A stretch of 64,000 bases of DNA. Origin: Candidatus Pantoea floridensis. GTDB taxonomy: Bacteria > Pseudomonadota > Gammaproteobacteria > Enterobacterales > Enterobacteriaceae. The notes under the pieces were generated by a model, which made no database searches, was not told the origin of the DNA, and was given only the letters and a program-made list of their open reading frames with translations. Position numbers and translations under genes: made by a program. Within the stretch, counting starts at the first letter, position 1. Every line of letters begins with the position of its first letter. Location of the stretch: assembly GCF_900215435.1 (NCBI RefSeq), contig NZ_OCMY01000001.1, positions 4,278,001-4,342,000 of the forward strand. Direction: 5' to 3'. This document shows positions 54,022 to 63,014 of this stretch, piece by piece.

Positions 54022-54465
54022 CTAGAAAAGCTTACTCATCAAATTTAACCTGAGCGATTCATTGTAATACTGTGCAAGAAATTTATCTTCTTTAAGAATG
54101 AAAATCCCCATCTGGTGCTCCAGCGTCTTGAATAAATAAAGCTCATAAGAATCAATAAAAAGCTTGAGTTCACACCTAAACTTTTCAAGCGCACGGAGAT
54201 AAAGCTCCTTGCATTTTTCCTTCACAGGCAAATCTAATCGATGATTATGAGCCATGCCAAAACCATTCGCCATTAAAGAATAATTTCCGTGATAAGTCAT
54301 ATAATGGTAAAACTTATAAACGTTATTAAGGTAAAAGAAAGCATAATCAAACTTTTTTGAAAATGTGTCTCTGTCCCGCTCCATCAGACTTAGCAAAGAA
54401 CGATCTGAAATTAAGTCAAGAACACCATCAAAATTAAACTGACCATCATGGGAAATCAGAAGCAT
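54022..54465 (-). CDS. Unknown cargo protein in the tail operon
   Basis: A 147-residue soluble, mostly helical protein rich in Phe and Tyr (FDYAFFYLNNVYKFYHYM). ATG 54465 has GAGGTG upstream. No family recognised. It lies between two terminators, after the hydrolase pair and before K, so it is part of a cargo block with them. Confidence 0.6.
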   Translation of the reverse strand: MLLISHDGQFNFDGVLDLISDRSLLSLMERDRDTFSKKFDYAFFYLNNVYKFYHYMTYHGNYSLMANGFGMAHNHRLDLPVKEKCKELYLRALEKFRCELKLFIDSYELYLFKTLEHQMGIFILKEDKFLAQYYNESLRLNLMSKLF

Positions 54466-54474
54466 CACGCACCT

Positions 54475-54496
54475 CAAAAACCCGCCTCAGCGGGTT
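54475..54496 (-). terminator. Terminator after hydrolase 1
   Basis: AACCCGC and GCGGGTT pair around CTCA; TTTTT follows on the minus strand. Confidence 0.85.
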
Positions 54497-54504
54497 TAAC
54501 TGTG

Positions 54505-55374
54505 TTATTCGACAACGCGAATGAAATCGTGAACAACCGGATAAAAGTCATCAGGAAGCTCAATGAACGAAATATGACAAGAATCCTTAAATTCAACATA
54601 ACTTGAGTTCGGGATTTCTTTCGCGATGAAACGTGATCCTGCTGGTGGCGTTAACCAGTCCTGAGAACCGGCGATAACCAGTGTAGGGACAGTGATTTTA
54701 TGGAGTTCACGACGAACGTCATAAGTTTTATAAATATGGTTCACAAACCGATTTAGCATCGGAATCGAAATCCCGGTGAAGTTGCGAACCAGGGGCTGGA
54801 ACATATCCATTTTATCTTTTGCCAGGAAATGTGGCCCCGCTTTATCAAAGCAAGCTTTCACCGTCTCTTCTGTGATAATGCCCTTTCCGTAAACCGTCAA
54901 GCACGCCTCAACGACATCAGGCGGCGCACGTTCAACGAGCGTTGGAGATGGGATGTTATCAATCACTTTATCAAACGAAGGCGAGGTGTTAACCAAAATC
55001 AGCGCCTTAAGTTTTTCCTGATGACGAAGCGCGAAGTGTTGAGCGACAAACCCACCAGCGCAATGGCCAACGAGATAAACTTTGTCGAGACCCAAATGAT
55101 CGATGATTGCTGCGACATCATCAGCCAGGTTTTCAAAGGTGACAGTTGAGGCATCTACACCTAATGAACGTCCTGATGCAGGAAGATCGATGTAAATGAC
55201 CTGGCCGAAAAAAGTCAGAATATCCAATCCGCGTCTCAGATAACCATGATCAAAACCTGATGCGCAATGAATCGCCACAAAAACAGGTTTCTTTGTCATT
55301 TCAGGCGTAGAGGCGTTCAAACCTTCTCCGATAACATCAAAGAAAATGCTTTTACCGTTAACATTTGCAAACAT
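54505..55374 (-). CDS. Alpha/beta hydrolase with Cys in the nucleophile position
   Basis: A 289-residue alpha/beta-hydrolase-fold protein. The nucleophile elbow reads VGHCAGG, so Cys105 replaces the usual Ser. Acid Asp239 (AGSQDW) and His267 (DSCHISF) complete the triad. The oxyanion region reads IHCASGFDH instead of HGGPG. No signal peptide. GAGG precedes ATG. It is a paralogue of the gene just upstream and lies between tail genes L and K. Cys nucleophiles occur in dienelactone hydrolases; here the chemistry is unknown. Confidence 0.88.
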   Translation of the reverse strand: MFANVNGKSIFFDVIGEGLNASTPEMTKKPVFVAIHCASGFDHGYLRRGLDILTFFGQVIYIDLPASGRSLGVDASTVTFENLADDVAAIIDHLGLDKVYLVGHCAGGFVAQHFALRHQEKLKALILVNTSPSFDKVIDNIPSPTLVERAPPDVVEACLTVYGKGIITEETVKACFDKAGPHFLAKDKMDMFQPLVRNFTGISIPMLNRFVNHIYKTYDVRRELHKITVPTLVIAGSQDWLTPPAGSRFIAKEIPNSSYVEFKDSCHISFIELPDDFYPVVHDFIRVVE

Positions 55375-55452
55375 ATGAACCTCATGAAGTTAATAAAAGC
55401 AGAGGTATAATCACTTCCTTATAGATAAAAAGACTCCCAACATGCACATTCT

Positions 55453-56334
55453 TTAGTTGTGACTTGCAATAAATGCCTTCACAATTGATTTGAACTTTTC
55501 AGGTTCCTCATTAAATAAATAATGCCCGGATTCTTTAAACTCAACGAAGGTTGAATCATATAATTTTTTTGACAGCATAAATGATCCGACCGATGGAGTG
55601 GCCCAGTCATAAACACCGCTCATGACTAATGAAGGTGTTTTTACAAGACTGATTTTCCCATGTGAATTAAAGAATGGAACCAGACGACGATAGTGATTCA
55701 CGACATCGATTTTTGCCGTTACATAATTAAAGATTGATGCAAACATTTCGCCATTCTGAGGAGCCATAAAGAACGGTCCTACCTTGTTGAAATATTCTTT
55801 AAACTGTGACTCAGTCAGAGGAAGCGGGCTGTAATAGAAATTATGCGCTATATCAAGCAACTCGCCTTCGGTACGGTCTTTGAGGAAAGGCGTTGGATAG
55901 CCCTCCTCTTCTTTCCCAGGTAAAACCGTCATCCCCATAGAGCTTGAGACCAGAATTAAGCCTTTCACTGTTTCGGGGTGACGCATCGCGATTTTCTGAG
56001 CAATGAAACTGCCAGAATCATGGCCAAAAATAAACGCTGATTGAATGCCGACAAGTTTCATGAACTCATAAACGTCGTCAGCCATGCGTTCAAACTGAAT
56101 TGAAGAAAGTTTCACGTCTGACGAGCGGCCCTGTCCACGCATATCAACATAAATAATCTGACAATCCTCACTGAGATCATCGAGACCTGGACGAAGATAA
56201 GCATGGTCAAAGCCATAACCGCCAGCCAACGCAATCACGATGGGTTTTGAGCTGAGTGGAGCCGCCTGTCCCTCAAGATCGGTCCCGACAACATCAAAGA
56301 ACAATAATGTCTCGTCGCTGAGTTCCGCAAACAT
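55453..56334 (-). CDS. Alpha/beta hydrolase with Asp in the nucleophile position
   Basis: A 293-residue paralogue of the next gene. The elbow reads FGHDSGSF, putting Asp106 at the nucleophile position, as in haloalkane dehalogenases and epoxide hydrolases. Asp243 (GVYDWATP) and His271 (ESGHYLF) are in place. DHAYLRPGLD and VDMRGQGRS mark the proline-iminopeptidase-like branch. AGAGG precedes ATG. The 78 bp before the next gene and 69 bp before this one could hold promoters, but none is clear. Confidence 0.88.
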   Translation of the reverse strand: MFAELSDETLLFFDVVGTDLEGQAAPLSSKPIVIALAGGYGFDHAYLRPGLDDLSEDCQIIYVDMRGQGRSSDVKLSSIQFERMADDVYEFMKLVGIQSAFIFGHDSGSFIAQKIAMRHPETVKGLILVSSSMGMTVLPGKEEEGYPTPFLKDRTEGELLDIAHNFYYSPLPLTESQFKEYFNKVGPFFMAPQNGEMFASIFNYVTAKIDVVNHYRRLVPFFNSHGKISLVKTPSLVMSGVYDWATPSVGSFMLSKKLYDSTFVEFKESGHYLFNEEPEKFKSIVKAFIASHN

Positions 56335-56403
56335 GATGACCTCTGTTCAGTAAGAAAGAAGATAATAAGAAAGGAACATGAATAAACTGATCAAAGTGAG
56401 CGA

Positions 56404-57159
56404 TCATGTTCTTAACAGCGAGGTTCCTGGGAATCCTCCGAAAGAAAGCGGGTTATCCTGCCCGAACCTTAATTTGCATCCAGTTATTGAGCCTGAACAA
56501 ACATCAAGACTTGGATCATCGACAGGATTATTAAACTTATCGAAATAGTTGGTCCCTGCGTAGTCACAACCATCGCCTGAACGATATTTACCGCGCATAC
56601 ACCAGGTGCAAACCGCATGAAGCTGTCTCGTAGGAATTTGCAGCCCCTGGAGATCCATCGGACTCGATAAAGCAAACTCAACCTGAACTTTGGTTTCACT
56701 TGATTTTTCATCGATGTAAAACACCCGAAGCTTTTCCTGTGTCGGATCGGCATTCAGGTTTCCATCTTCAAAATTTGCGGCGTCAAGGTATTGCGCCAGC
56801 GTGTCATGAATCGATACTTTCGCCTGAAGCATGTCCTGAAACTGCAAACACAAAGCTGTTATCGATCCGTTCAGGTTTGCCACGGTTAAGCGGGGATTGG
56901 GTGCGCTGCCGGTTGTTGATGTTTCCAGGCCTTCGATCTTACAAGGCCACGCGGAATACTCCTCACCCTGCCAAAAAATCGATTTTGCGGGTAACTGGGT
57001 TTCATCACCGTTAGCGGCGAGGATTTCAGCTTCAGTATGGGGGATGTTGTGAGAATGGAACCGTAACACCTCATCAACGCCAAACGCCGACCCGTCAACC
57101 TCATAGAGCCGGATTTCACTTCCGGGTTCAAGTTTTTGATAATCGCTGGTCAAACTCAT
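56404..57159 (-). CDS. L: Minor tail protein L
   Basis: A 251-residue lambda gpL-like protein. The C-terminal cysteines (AVCTWCMRG, GDGCDYAG, DVCSGSITGC) match the Fe-S-binding domain known in lambda gpL. It forms part of the tail tip base. It overlaps M by four bases. Confidence 0.92.
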   Translation of the reverse strand: MSLTSDYQKLEPGSEIRLYEVDGSAFGVDEVLRFHSHNIPHTEAEILAANGDETQLPAKSIFWQGEEYSAWPCKIEGLETSTTGSAPNPRLTVANLNGSITALCLQFQDMLQAKVSIHDTLAQYLDAANFEDGNLNADPTQEKLRVFYIDEKSSETKVQVEFALSSPMDLQGLQIPTRQLHAVCTWCMRGKYRSGDGCDYAGTNYFDKFNNPVDDPSLDVCSGSITGCKLRFGQDNPLSFGGFPGTSLLRT

Positions 57160-57494
57160 GGGGCGAAAGCCTGTGTGAATGTTGCGGTCATTTCGAAGAG
57201 TCCTGCTCCGAGAGCGGTCGGGTTATATGAGGAGCATCGATATAACCCGAGTGATTCACCTGGTGGTTCCCAGGCAAAAGACTGATAGCCCTGACGGGCA
57301 TCAAGAAAGGTTTTTATTTCATCAATGAATTCTTCAGTTCCAGTGAATGTCAGGTTCCAGTTTTGAGAACGATTGTTGATTCCATTTCCTGCAACTTGTG
57401 TGTAACCATCTCCAAACTGAATAGAACGAACATTAAAGGTCATATCGCCCGAGGCGTTGATTCGGGCGCACCAGGTAAAAGTTTCGATGGCCAT
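57156..57494 (-). CDS. M: Minor tail protein M
   Basis: A 112-residue gpM-like tail-tip protein (FGDGYTQVAGNGIN, FLDARQGYQSFAWEPPG). It starts 10 bp after the tape-measure gene, in the canonical H-M-L order. Confidence 0.92.
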   Translation of the reverse strand: MAIETFTWCARINASGDMTFNVRSIQFGDGYTQVAGNGINNRSQNWNLTFTGTEEFIDEIKTFLDARQGYQSFAWEPPGESLGLYRCSSYNPTALGAGLFEMTATFTQAFAP

Positions 57495-57504
57495 GCTCTA
57501 CCTT

Positions 57505-59793
57505 TTAGCGTTTACCTTTGACCACGCGCCCTATATCACCATCATCCCTGAGGTCTCGGGCGAGATTTCTTTTGTAGCGTTCATCGACAAAGCGACCGAT
57601 TTCATTACCGAATTGACGCCAGTCAGCGCTATTAGTGGTGGATTGGGAGCCTGAATCTGATATGGAAATGTTGACCTGAACACCTCCGCTTGCACTTTGT
57701 GAGTTCGAGCTGAGTCCACTGGCTTTTACACCCAGCGATCCATCTGAGGCGCGTTGTAAGGGAATGATTGCCTCGGGTCCATCCTCTCCCATTAATCCCG
57801 CACCGCTCGCAAACCTGAACAATGTTGGCGTGCTGACAATAGAATTACTAAATGCACTGAGGCCCGCTCCATAGACGCCTCCTTTGGCGTTAGCTGTCGC
57901 GGTTCCACTAAAGAGGCTGGATAATCCTGAGCCGATAGAACCCAGTAACCCACTCGCACCACTGAAGAGATTTGAGGCGGCGGCCTGAACTGCGACTTTC
58001 TCAATCATCTGTAAAACTGAAACAGACCATTGCTTCCAGCTGACAGTGTTTCCCTCTAACGCCGAATTGACATTGTCCAGCGCTGAACTCATGGCTGAAC
58101 TAATATCACTTTCAACTGCTGATGAAATATCGCCAGTGGAATCGACCCAGTTTTGAAAACCAGTTTGCGCACCATTCAGCCAATCTGACTGAAGGGCATC
58201 GATTTTCTTATAATAATCCTGCTGATCAGTGATTCTTGTTTGTAAAGCCTGCTGAAGCGCTGAGGTCTCACGATTATAAACATCATCATTAATATCGCCG
58301 CGCGTTCGTTGATTATCTAAATCCTGTTGTTGTTGTAGATAATCTTGACGAATATTGATGATGTCCTGTAAACGTTGCTTTTCCTGATCCCCTAATCCAA
58401 ATCCACTCGTATTAATATTGTTTGAGGCGCGAGCGTTTTGATTTTGGTTCTGAAGATTAGTAATAAACTGCTGAACAGTTAGATTATCCTGATTGGCTTT
58501 CTTAACCGCATTAAGCCGATCAACCTCAGTAGCCAAATCCCGAAGACGATTTTTCTGAGATTCGTTGAGATTTTTAAGGTTGCCATTTTGTAAATTAAAA
58601 TTCAGGGTCTGAAGTTGAGTGACCTGGGCTGATCGCTGCGCACTGGTGTTAATGGTCGCGATCATGCGCTGATATTGAAGTGTTGCGTTACTATATGCAC
58701 TGGCCAACTGTTTAGCGGCCTGGCCAGCCTGGTTAGAATCCCCTTTATCAAGTTTTAAATTTTGCTGAACGGTAGCAGGCTGAGTAGGAAGCGCGATGTT
58801 ACCTAGCTTGAGACTGTTAACCCCTGAATTTTGCTGAGCATTATAGGCGGCATACCCCCCCGCTTTAAATCTATCGCCTACTTGCGAAAGTAACGTTGTA
58901 AATTGCGCTGCTCTGGCGGCAATCGTACCAAAATCAGCAACCAATGACGCTACGCCACCAACGAGAGTAGTCAGCCCTTGCAGGACGGTAGGATCGGTGA
59001 AAACTGTTCTAAGCTGGTCTAGCCCACGTTGTAAAGGAGACAAATCGACCTGGGCGAGTCCTGCGGCGATTTGTGTCTTAAGTCCTTCTACCTGGCCTTC
59101 CAGATCACGAAAAAAGTTTGAAACCTTAACCAGCCCCTGAATCTGATCCTCGCTCGGTGCGATTCCATAATCTTTAGCCGCCTGCTTGAAGGTATTCAAT
59201 TGCTTGTTATTGTTCTCAAGCAAAGGAAGTAGCCTGGAACCGTCATTCACCAGACTTTCAAGAATGTTAGTTTTACCAGCGGTAGAGAGGTTCGACTGAT
59301 TCAACGCATTGCCGATTTCAGTCAGGATCTTGTCAGGTGACAATTTTTGAAGTTTGGTAGCCGATAACCCGAGAGTGTCGAGCGCCTGGGCTGCATCACC
59401 AGATTTATTCAGTACGGCATCACCGATTTTATCGTTGATGTCTTTGAAAATATCCGAAATCTGATCGCCGGCGATACCGGCTTGTTTTGCTGCATACTGC
59501 CACTGAAGGAGGTTTTGAGTAGAGACCCCGAGCGATTTGGCCCATCGATCAGTTTCTGCCACCTGGTCAGCAGTATTCTTGACGAGCGAAAGTGTAGCTG
59601 AACCGATCCCCGCTGCGGCGCTGCCTGCGGCAACTGCAACGCCTGCGAGCGCTGCCCCGACATCTAAAGCGGCGGCTTTCACGTTTTTGCGCCATTTGTC
59701 AGCCGACCTTTCAGCCTGGGTCATGCCAGAAACAAAGCCACCCACTTTCGCTATCAGGTCAATCGTTAACGTACCGAGCGATCTCGCTGCCAT
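57505..59793 (-). CDS. H: Tape measure protein H
   Basis: A 762-residue protein that sets tail length and enters the cell with DNA. It has an N-terminal helical region, hydrophobic segments at about 45-70, long Gln-rich coiled coils (about 345-560) and a Gly/Ser-rich C-terminal part with GEDGPEAIIPLQR, a typical tape-measure ending. At 762 residues it is slightly shorter than lambda gpH. Confidence 0.93.
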   Translation of the reverse strand: MAARSLGTLTIDLIAKVGGFVSGMTQAERSADKWRKNVKAAALDVGAALAGVAVAAGSAAAGIGSATLSLVKNTADQVAETDRWAKSLGVSTQNLLQWQYAAKQAGIAGDQISDIFKDINDKIGDAVLNKSGDAAQALDTLGLSATKLQKLSPDKILTEIGNALNQSNLSTAGKTNILESLVNDGSRLLPLLENNNKQLNTFKQAAKDYGIAPSEDQIQGLVKVSNFFRDLEGQVEGLKTQIAAGLAQVDLSPLQRGLDQLRTVFTDPTVLQGLTTLVGGVASLVADFGTIAARAAQFTTLLSQVGDRFKAGGYAAYNAQQNSGVNSLKLGNIALPTQPATVQQNLKLDKGDSNQAGQAAKQLASAYSNATLQYQRMIATINTSAQRSAQVTQLQTLNFNLQNGNLKNLNESQKNRLRDLATEVDRLNAVKKANQDNLTVQQFITNLQNQNQNARASNNINTSGFGLGDQEKQRLQDIINIRQDYLQQQQDLDNQRTRGDINDDVYNRETSALQQALQTRITDQQDYYKKIDALQSDWLNGAQTGFQNWVDSTGDISSAVESDISSAMSSALDNVNSALEGNTVSWKQWSVSVLQMIEKVAVQAAASNLFSGASGLLGSIGSGLSSLFSGTATANAKGGVYGAGLSAFSNSIVSTPTLFRFASGAGLMGEDGPEAIIPLQRASDGSLGVKASGLSSNSQSASGGVQVNISISDSGSQSTTNSADWRQFGNEIGRFVDERYKRNLARDLRDDGDIGRVVKGKR

Positions 59794-59842
59794 ATTGACC
59801 CCGTAAAAACAACTCAGTGTTCGATTAGAATGAGGATGTGAA

Positions 59843-60133
59843 TTAGTGCCATGTATTCATGGCCTCTTTGAGAGAAATCGGCTGATCAGATTCTTGTTCC
59901 GGTTCCGGCTCATCAAAATGTTGGGTGAAATCAGTAGGCGTGAAGGCGGGATGTTTCGGATCACGATTGGTGTTTGCGATCACACTGGAAATGACTCCAC
60001 TCGCCCATTCAGTTCGCAACCCTGGATTTAGAGAGCCGTATTTGTTTCGGTAAAGCGTCCATTTTTTATATTCAATAATTGACAGCCGTTCTTTTGCCTC
60101 AGCAATGGTTTTGCCGCCAATACCGTTCAACAC
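59843..60133 (-). CDS. T: gpT-type extension of the tail assembly chaperone
   Basis: This frame is normally expressed as the second half of a G-T fusion by ribosomal frameshifting. The fused product would read from G residue 112 through EGYKLTEEDEFWCELV into GIGGKTIAEAKERLS and end here, 223 residues in all. Upstream ATG/TTG starts in this frame have no clear ribosome site. Confidence 0.85.
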   Translation of the reverse strand: MLNGIGGKTIAEAKERLSIIEYKKWTLYRNKYGSLNPGLRTEWASGVISSVIANTNRDPKHPAFTPTDFTQHFDEPEPEQESDQPISLKEAMNTWH

Positions 60134-60513
60134 TAGCTCACACCAGAATTCGTCTTCTTCGGTGAGCTTGTAGCCTTCCCCAAATCATTCACTTCCTGAA
60201 TCGCAAGCAAGAGCGAAATCGTCAATGCACCATCGAGAGGACCACGATCAGGATCAGCTTCTCCGGTTATGTCCTGAACAGTAAAAACCGGCTTACCTTC
60301 TTCATCGCAGATAGATGCGGCGATTCGTCCGGCAATACCATCAATTTTCCCACCAATCGCCATGATGTCAGATGTAGCAGTTTGATAACCCATAGGACGA
60401 ATAAACACCGTTGCCTTAAACGTGTTCTCCCCCTGCTGCCACTCAATTTCGCGTTCAACAGGTCTTCCGGTAAACGCGCCTAAGGTTTTCAGGTTTTCTA
60501 TGGTCAGCTTCAT
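60133..60513 (-). CDS. G: Tail assembly chaperone G
   Basis: A 126-residue chaperone that coats the tape measure during tail assembly, like gpG of lambda and HK97 relatives. It begins with MKLTIENLKTLGAFTGRPVE and includes IRPMGYQTAT. The slippery site near its end yields a minority G-T product. Confidence 0.88.
   Translation of the reverse strand: MKLTIENLKTLGAFTGRPVEREIEWQQGENTFKATVFIRPMGYQTATSDIMAIGGKIDGIAGRIAASICDEEGKPVFTVQDITGEADPDRGPLDGALTISLLLAIQEVNDLGKATSSPKKTNSGVS
60178..60184 (-). promoter_or_regulatory. Programmed -1 frameshift site of G/G-T
   Basis: The heptamer T TTG GGG (X XXY YYZ form) sits at codons 110-112 of G in the correct phase. A -1 slip joins the T frame with no stop between. 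Confidence 0.88.
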
Positions 60514-60523
60514 TTTTTACCTA

Positions 60524-60546
60524 TAAAAAACCCGCCGAAGCGGGTT
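60524..60546 (-). terminator. Terminator after the 60562 gene
   Basis: AACCCGC and GCGGGTT pair around CGAA; TTTTTT follows on the minus strand. Confidence 0.85.
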
Positions 60547-60561
60547 AGTTTTTATCTTTTA

Positions 60562-61215
60562 TCATGATGAATACATGATTTTCACACCATCATTCAGATT
60601 GAATCTGAACTGTTGAGAACCATTCTGAAAATAATCGACTTCAATTATCGCTGATTTATGGCGTTTGACCTCTCTCATAAACCGCTGACCGTCAATGACC
60701 TCCATGATGTTATTTGCAGAACCGACAAGTGTAGAAACACGAAAACGTTCAACCTTTCCACCATCAAAACTGACAGAAGCATAACAACCGTCATATTCAC
60801 ACAGAAACTGACCGTCAGTTGTTGTTAAGAATACCCTGTTGATTGAAGAGCGAGGTTTATAGGCTTTCACATCTTTAATCGGCTTGCTGGTGGTTGCTAT
60901 GTTCAACCAGGCGCCTTTGTTATAAGGAAAGCTGAATACATGCTTGTTCAAAGAACTGTTATTGCCGAATTCAGTAGTGGTCTGGCGAAGATCATCATGT
61001 TCAAAATGGTAATGCCAGTTCTTCTCATTGGTTTCGATTTTTCTTACCTGTTTGACAGGAAGCGTTGTCGAAAGATGAGAGAGCTTGTCAATAACCTCTT
61101 CTCTCTGAGACATAACAGGTTCATCCTGAGGAATAGGATTCGCTTGAACATACCACTGATAACCCACCACCAACGCCACAACAACCGCACAACCACCAAT
61201 TTTTAAATTTTTCAC
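60562..61215 (-). CDS. Membrane-anchored or secreted cargo protein between V and G
   Basis: A 217-residue protein with one N-terminal hydrophobic helix (GGCAVVVALVVGYQWYV), so it is anchored with its domain in the periplasm, or exported. GTG 61215 is preferred to GTG 61221 since AAGGA lies eight bases before it. No family recognised; two cysteines close together (CEYDGC) may pair. It has its own terminator and interrupts the canonical V-G order, the hallmark of a moron gene. Confidence 0.7.
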   Translation of the reverse strand: MKNLKIGGCAVVVALVVGYQWYVQANPIPQDEPVMSQREEVIDKLSHLSTTLPVKQVRKIETNEKNWHYHFEHDDLRQTTTEFGNNSSLNKHVFSFPYNKGAWLNIATTSKPIKDVKAYKPRSSINRVFLTTTDGQFLCEYDGCYASVSFDGGKVERFRVSTLVGSANNIMEVIDGQRFMREVKRHKSAIIEVDYFQNGSQQFRFNLNDGVKIMYSS

Positions 61216-61285
61216 GTTCACATTCCTTCACTTCAATGAAGGGAATGATACTTTGTAGATACATGGGAAAGTTATCAATCTGTGC

Positions 61286-61786
61286 TCATGACCCTGAATC
61301 AGCAACTTTAGGAACCCAAATTCCTGCTCCTGATCGCTGAATGGTTCCCGTTGACTGAACAACCGTGTTCGCCTGGAAATCAAAAGGGAAATCCGAGACA
61401 TACCCCTTAAAAACGTACCATGTACGATCTGTTGGTAAAATTAAACCGTCAACAGCATCATCGGAATTCGAATCATCAACAGTGGGTTCAGTGTCACCAT
61501 CACTCCAGCCGATAGCAAACACCAAATCGGATTGATCTGCTGTTTCTGCCAGATTACTCAGCATCAGGTGAGAAGCGTTGTTAGGATCAGCGTTTAACGT
61601 TAATGAAGCCTGGGCAGGCGTTCGAAGACCTTTTTTATAAGTTCGCGTGCTTTTCTCACTCAGACAAGTGTCCTCAATCTGATCAGCCGGAGAGGATCCT
61701 GGGTTAAACGCCGTAATACATTCGATTTCGCCCACGCTGACATTGTTGTAAACATATAACTGTGTACCTTGCGTTAACACCGACAT
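61286..61786 (-). CDS. V: Major tail tube protein V
   Basis: A 166-residue protein of the siphophage tail-tube family ([44 protein letters not shown]). Hexamer rings of it form the tail tube. It is preceded by a terminator, so late antitermination or a separate promoter must supply its message. Confidence 0.9.
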   Translation of the reverse strand: MSVLTQGTQLYVYNNVSVGEIECITAFNPGSSPADQIEDTCLSEKSTRTYKKGLRTPAQASLTLNADPNNASHLMLSNLAETADQSDLVFAIGWSDGDTEPTVDDSNSDDAVDGLILPTDRTWYVFKGYVSDFPFDFQANTVVQSTGTIQRSGAGIWVPKVADSGS

Positions 61787-61800
61787 AATTTCTCCAGACG

Positions 61801-61823
61801 AAAAAAAACCGCCTCAGGCGGTT
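61801..61823 (-). terminator. Terminator between tail completion and tail tube genes
   Basis: AACCGCC and GGCGGTT pair around TCA; eight T's follow on the minus strand. Confidence 0.85.
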
Positions 61824-61826
61824 GGT

Positions 61827-62204
61827 TTAAGAGGATTGACGGAGAACCATCCAGTCAACATCGAATGAATAGCGAAAACTTTTGGTTTCATCATCTAAGA
61901 CCTGGTCTCCCCAGCGCGTAATATAACTGTGAGGTTCTATTGCATCCCGGATCGCTAAGGCAATATTGCGTGATTCACTTGAGGAGAGTGAGAAAATATC
62001 GATTTGGAGTGAGAATGTATCGACATCAGGCAATGTTCCTAAAAACATTTGTGGAGACCCGGCATAATTTTGAAACGTTGCGTAGGGATAGGTTGGTTTT
62101 TCAGGTTTATTGGCAAAATCATAAAATCTCAAAATCTTTGGTCCCAATAAACTCAAAACTTTCGGATCGTTGAATACAACCTCAAATATGGGCGCACCCA
62201 TCAT
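61827..62204 (-). CDS. Tail completion protein (DUF3168 / gp17-like)
   Basis: A 125-residue tail terminator-type protein (PYATFQNYAGSPQ, FSLQIDIFS). GAGGAG precedes the ATG. It overlaps the HK97 gp10-like gene by four bases. Confidence 0.88.
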   Translation of the reverse strand: MMGAPIFEVVFNDPKVLSLLGPKILRFYDFANKPEKPTYPYATFQNYAGSPQMFLGTLPDVDTFSLQIDIFSLSSSESRNIALAIRDAIEPHSYITRWGDQVLDDETKSFRYSFDVDWMVLRQSS

Positions 62205-62686
62205 GACGGGTTACTCCTCTTTTGAGCGCGTTTGATTGCTCTGTCTAAGGATTTCTCATATTCTGTCGAAAACGTATGTAGAACATCATTGAGACTCGCC
62301 TCCATAGCAGGACGCATAATCGGCCTTGCCTGCATTTTCTCTGTCCCAAACTCAAGCAGACGCCAATGAGGAGTAGGCGCGTTCTCACTCAAATCAGGAT
62401 GATTCTGAAGCACTGCTCCGTGTAAAACGCCGATCCTGAAAGCGATGTTCCCATTTTGCCGGAACTCACGTCCGTTCCATCTGAGAGCAATGTTATCTTC
62501 GATAGATCGACCTGTATGAGGGTCATCAAATCTGGCGGCGTTCTGCTTAGCACGATTAACAATGATCATCCCAGCTTTACGCAACGCGGCGCGACCGCCT
62601 CGACGACGAACATCATCGCTCACCTCAAAAAGCTTACCTAACAGAGAATCCACGCCGATTATTGAAAAATCCAGACCATCAGCCAT
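62201..62686 (-). CDS. HK97 gp10-type tail component
   Basis: A 161-residue protein with the HK97-gp10 pattern (RRGGRAALRKAGMIIVNRAKQNA, then TGRSIEDNI, LEFGTEKMQARPIMRPA). ATG 62686 is chosen for AGAAGG eight bases upstream. It acts at the head-tail joint. Confidence 0.9.
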   Translation of the reverse strand: MADGLDFSIIGVDSLLGKLFEVSDDVRRRGGRAALRKAGMIIVNRAKQNAARFDDPHTGRSIEDNIALRWNGREFRQNGNIAFRIGVLHGAVLQNHPDLSENAPTPHWRLLEFGTEKMQARPIMRPAMEASLNDVLHTFSTEYEKSLDRAIKRAQKRSNPS

Positions 62687-63011
62687 TATTAACACCTTCT
62701 GTGCATGGAAGTGTCAAATAATCGAGACCAGACCAAAGATCGGGCAAAATTGCTGCAATGTTATAAATCTGACCACGGAACAGAATTCGCCAATCGCTGT
62801 TAACATCATCACGATAACGAATAGTAATGCGAACCCGAATCTCAGATTGAATCGCATTGGCAGCGATGAATTCTCGTCCTGAAAGTGGAGCTACCTCTGC
62901 CCAGACTGAAGCCTGAGTTTCCCAAATTTCAGTGATTTCACCTGTCACCGGATCCTGAACATCCTCATGCGACTGGAGATCAATCTTGTGTTTCAAAATT
63001 CCGGCCCGCAT
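62679..63011 (-). CDS. Head-tail adaptor (head closure) protein
   Basis: A 110-residue protein of the SPP1 gp16 / HK97 gp7-type head-closure family: MRAGILKHKI, TQASVWAEVAPLSGREF, RITIRYR. It overlaps the next gene by 8 bp. Confidence 0.9.
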   Translation of the reverse strand: MRAGILKHKIDLQSHEDVQDPVTGEITEIWETQASVWAEVAPLSGREFIAANAIQSEIRVRITIRYRDDVNSDWRILFRGQIYNIAAILPDLWSGLDYLTLPCTEGVNNG

Positions 63012-63014
63012 CAC

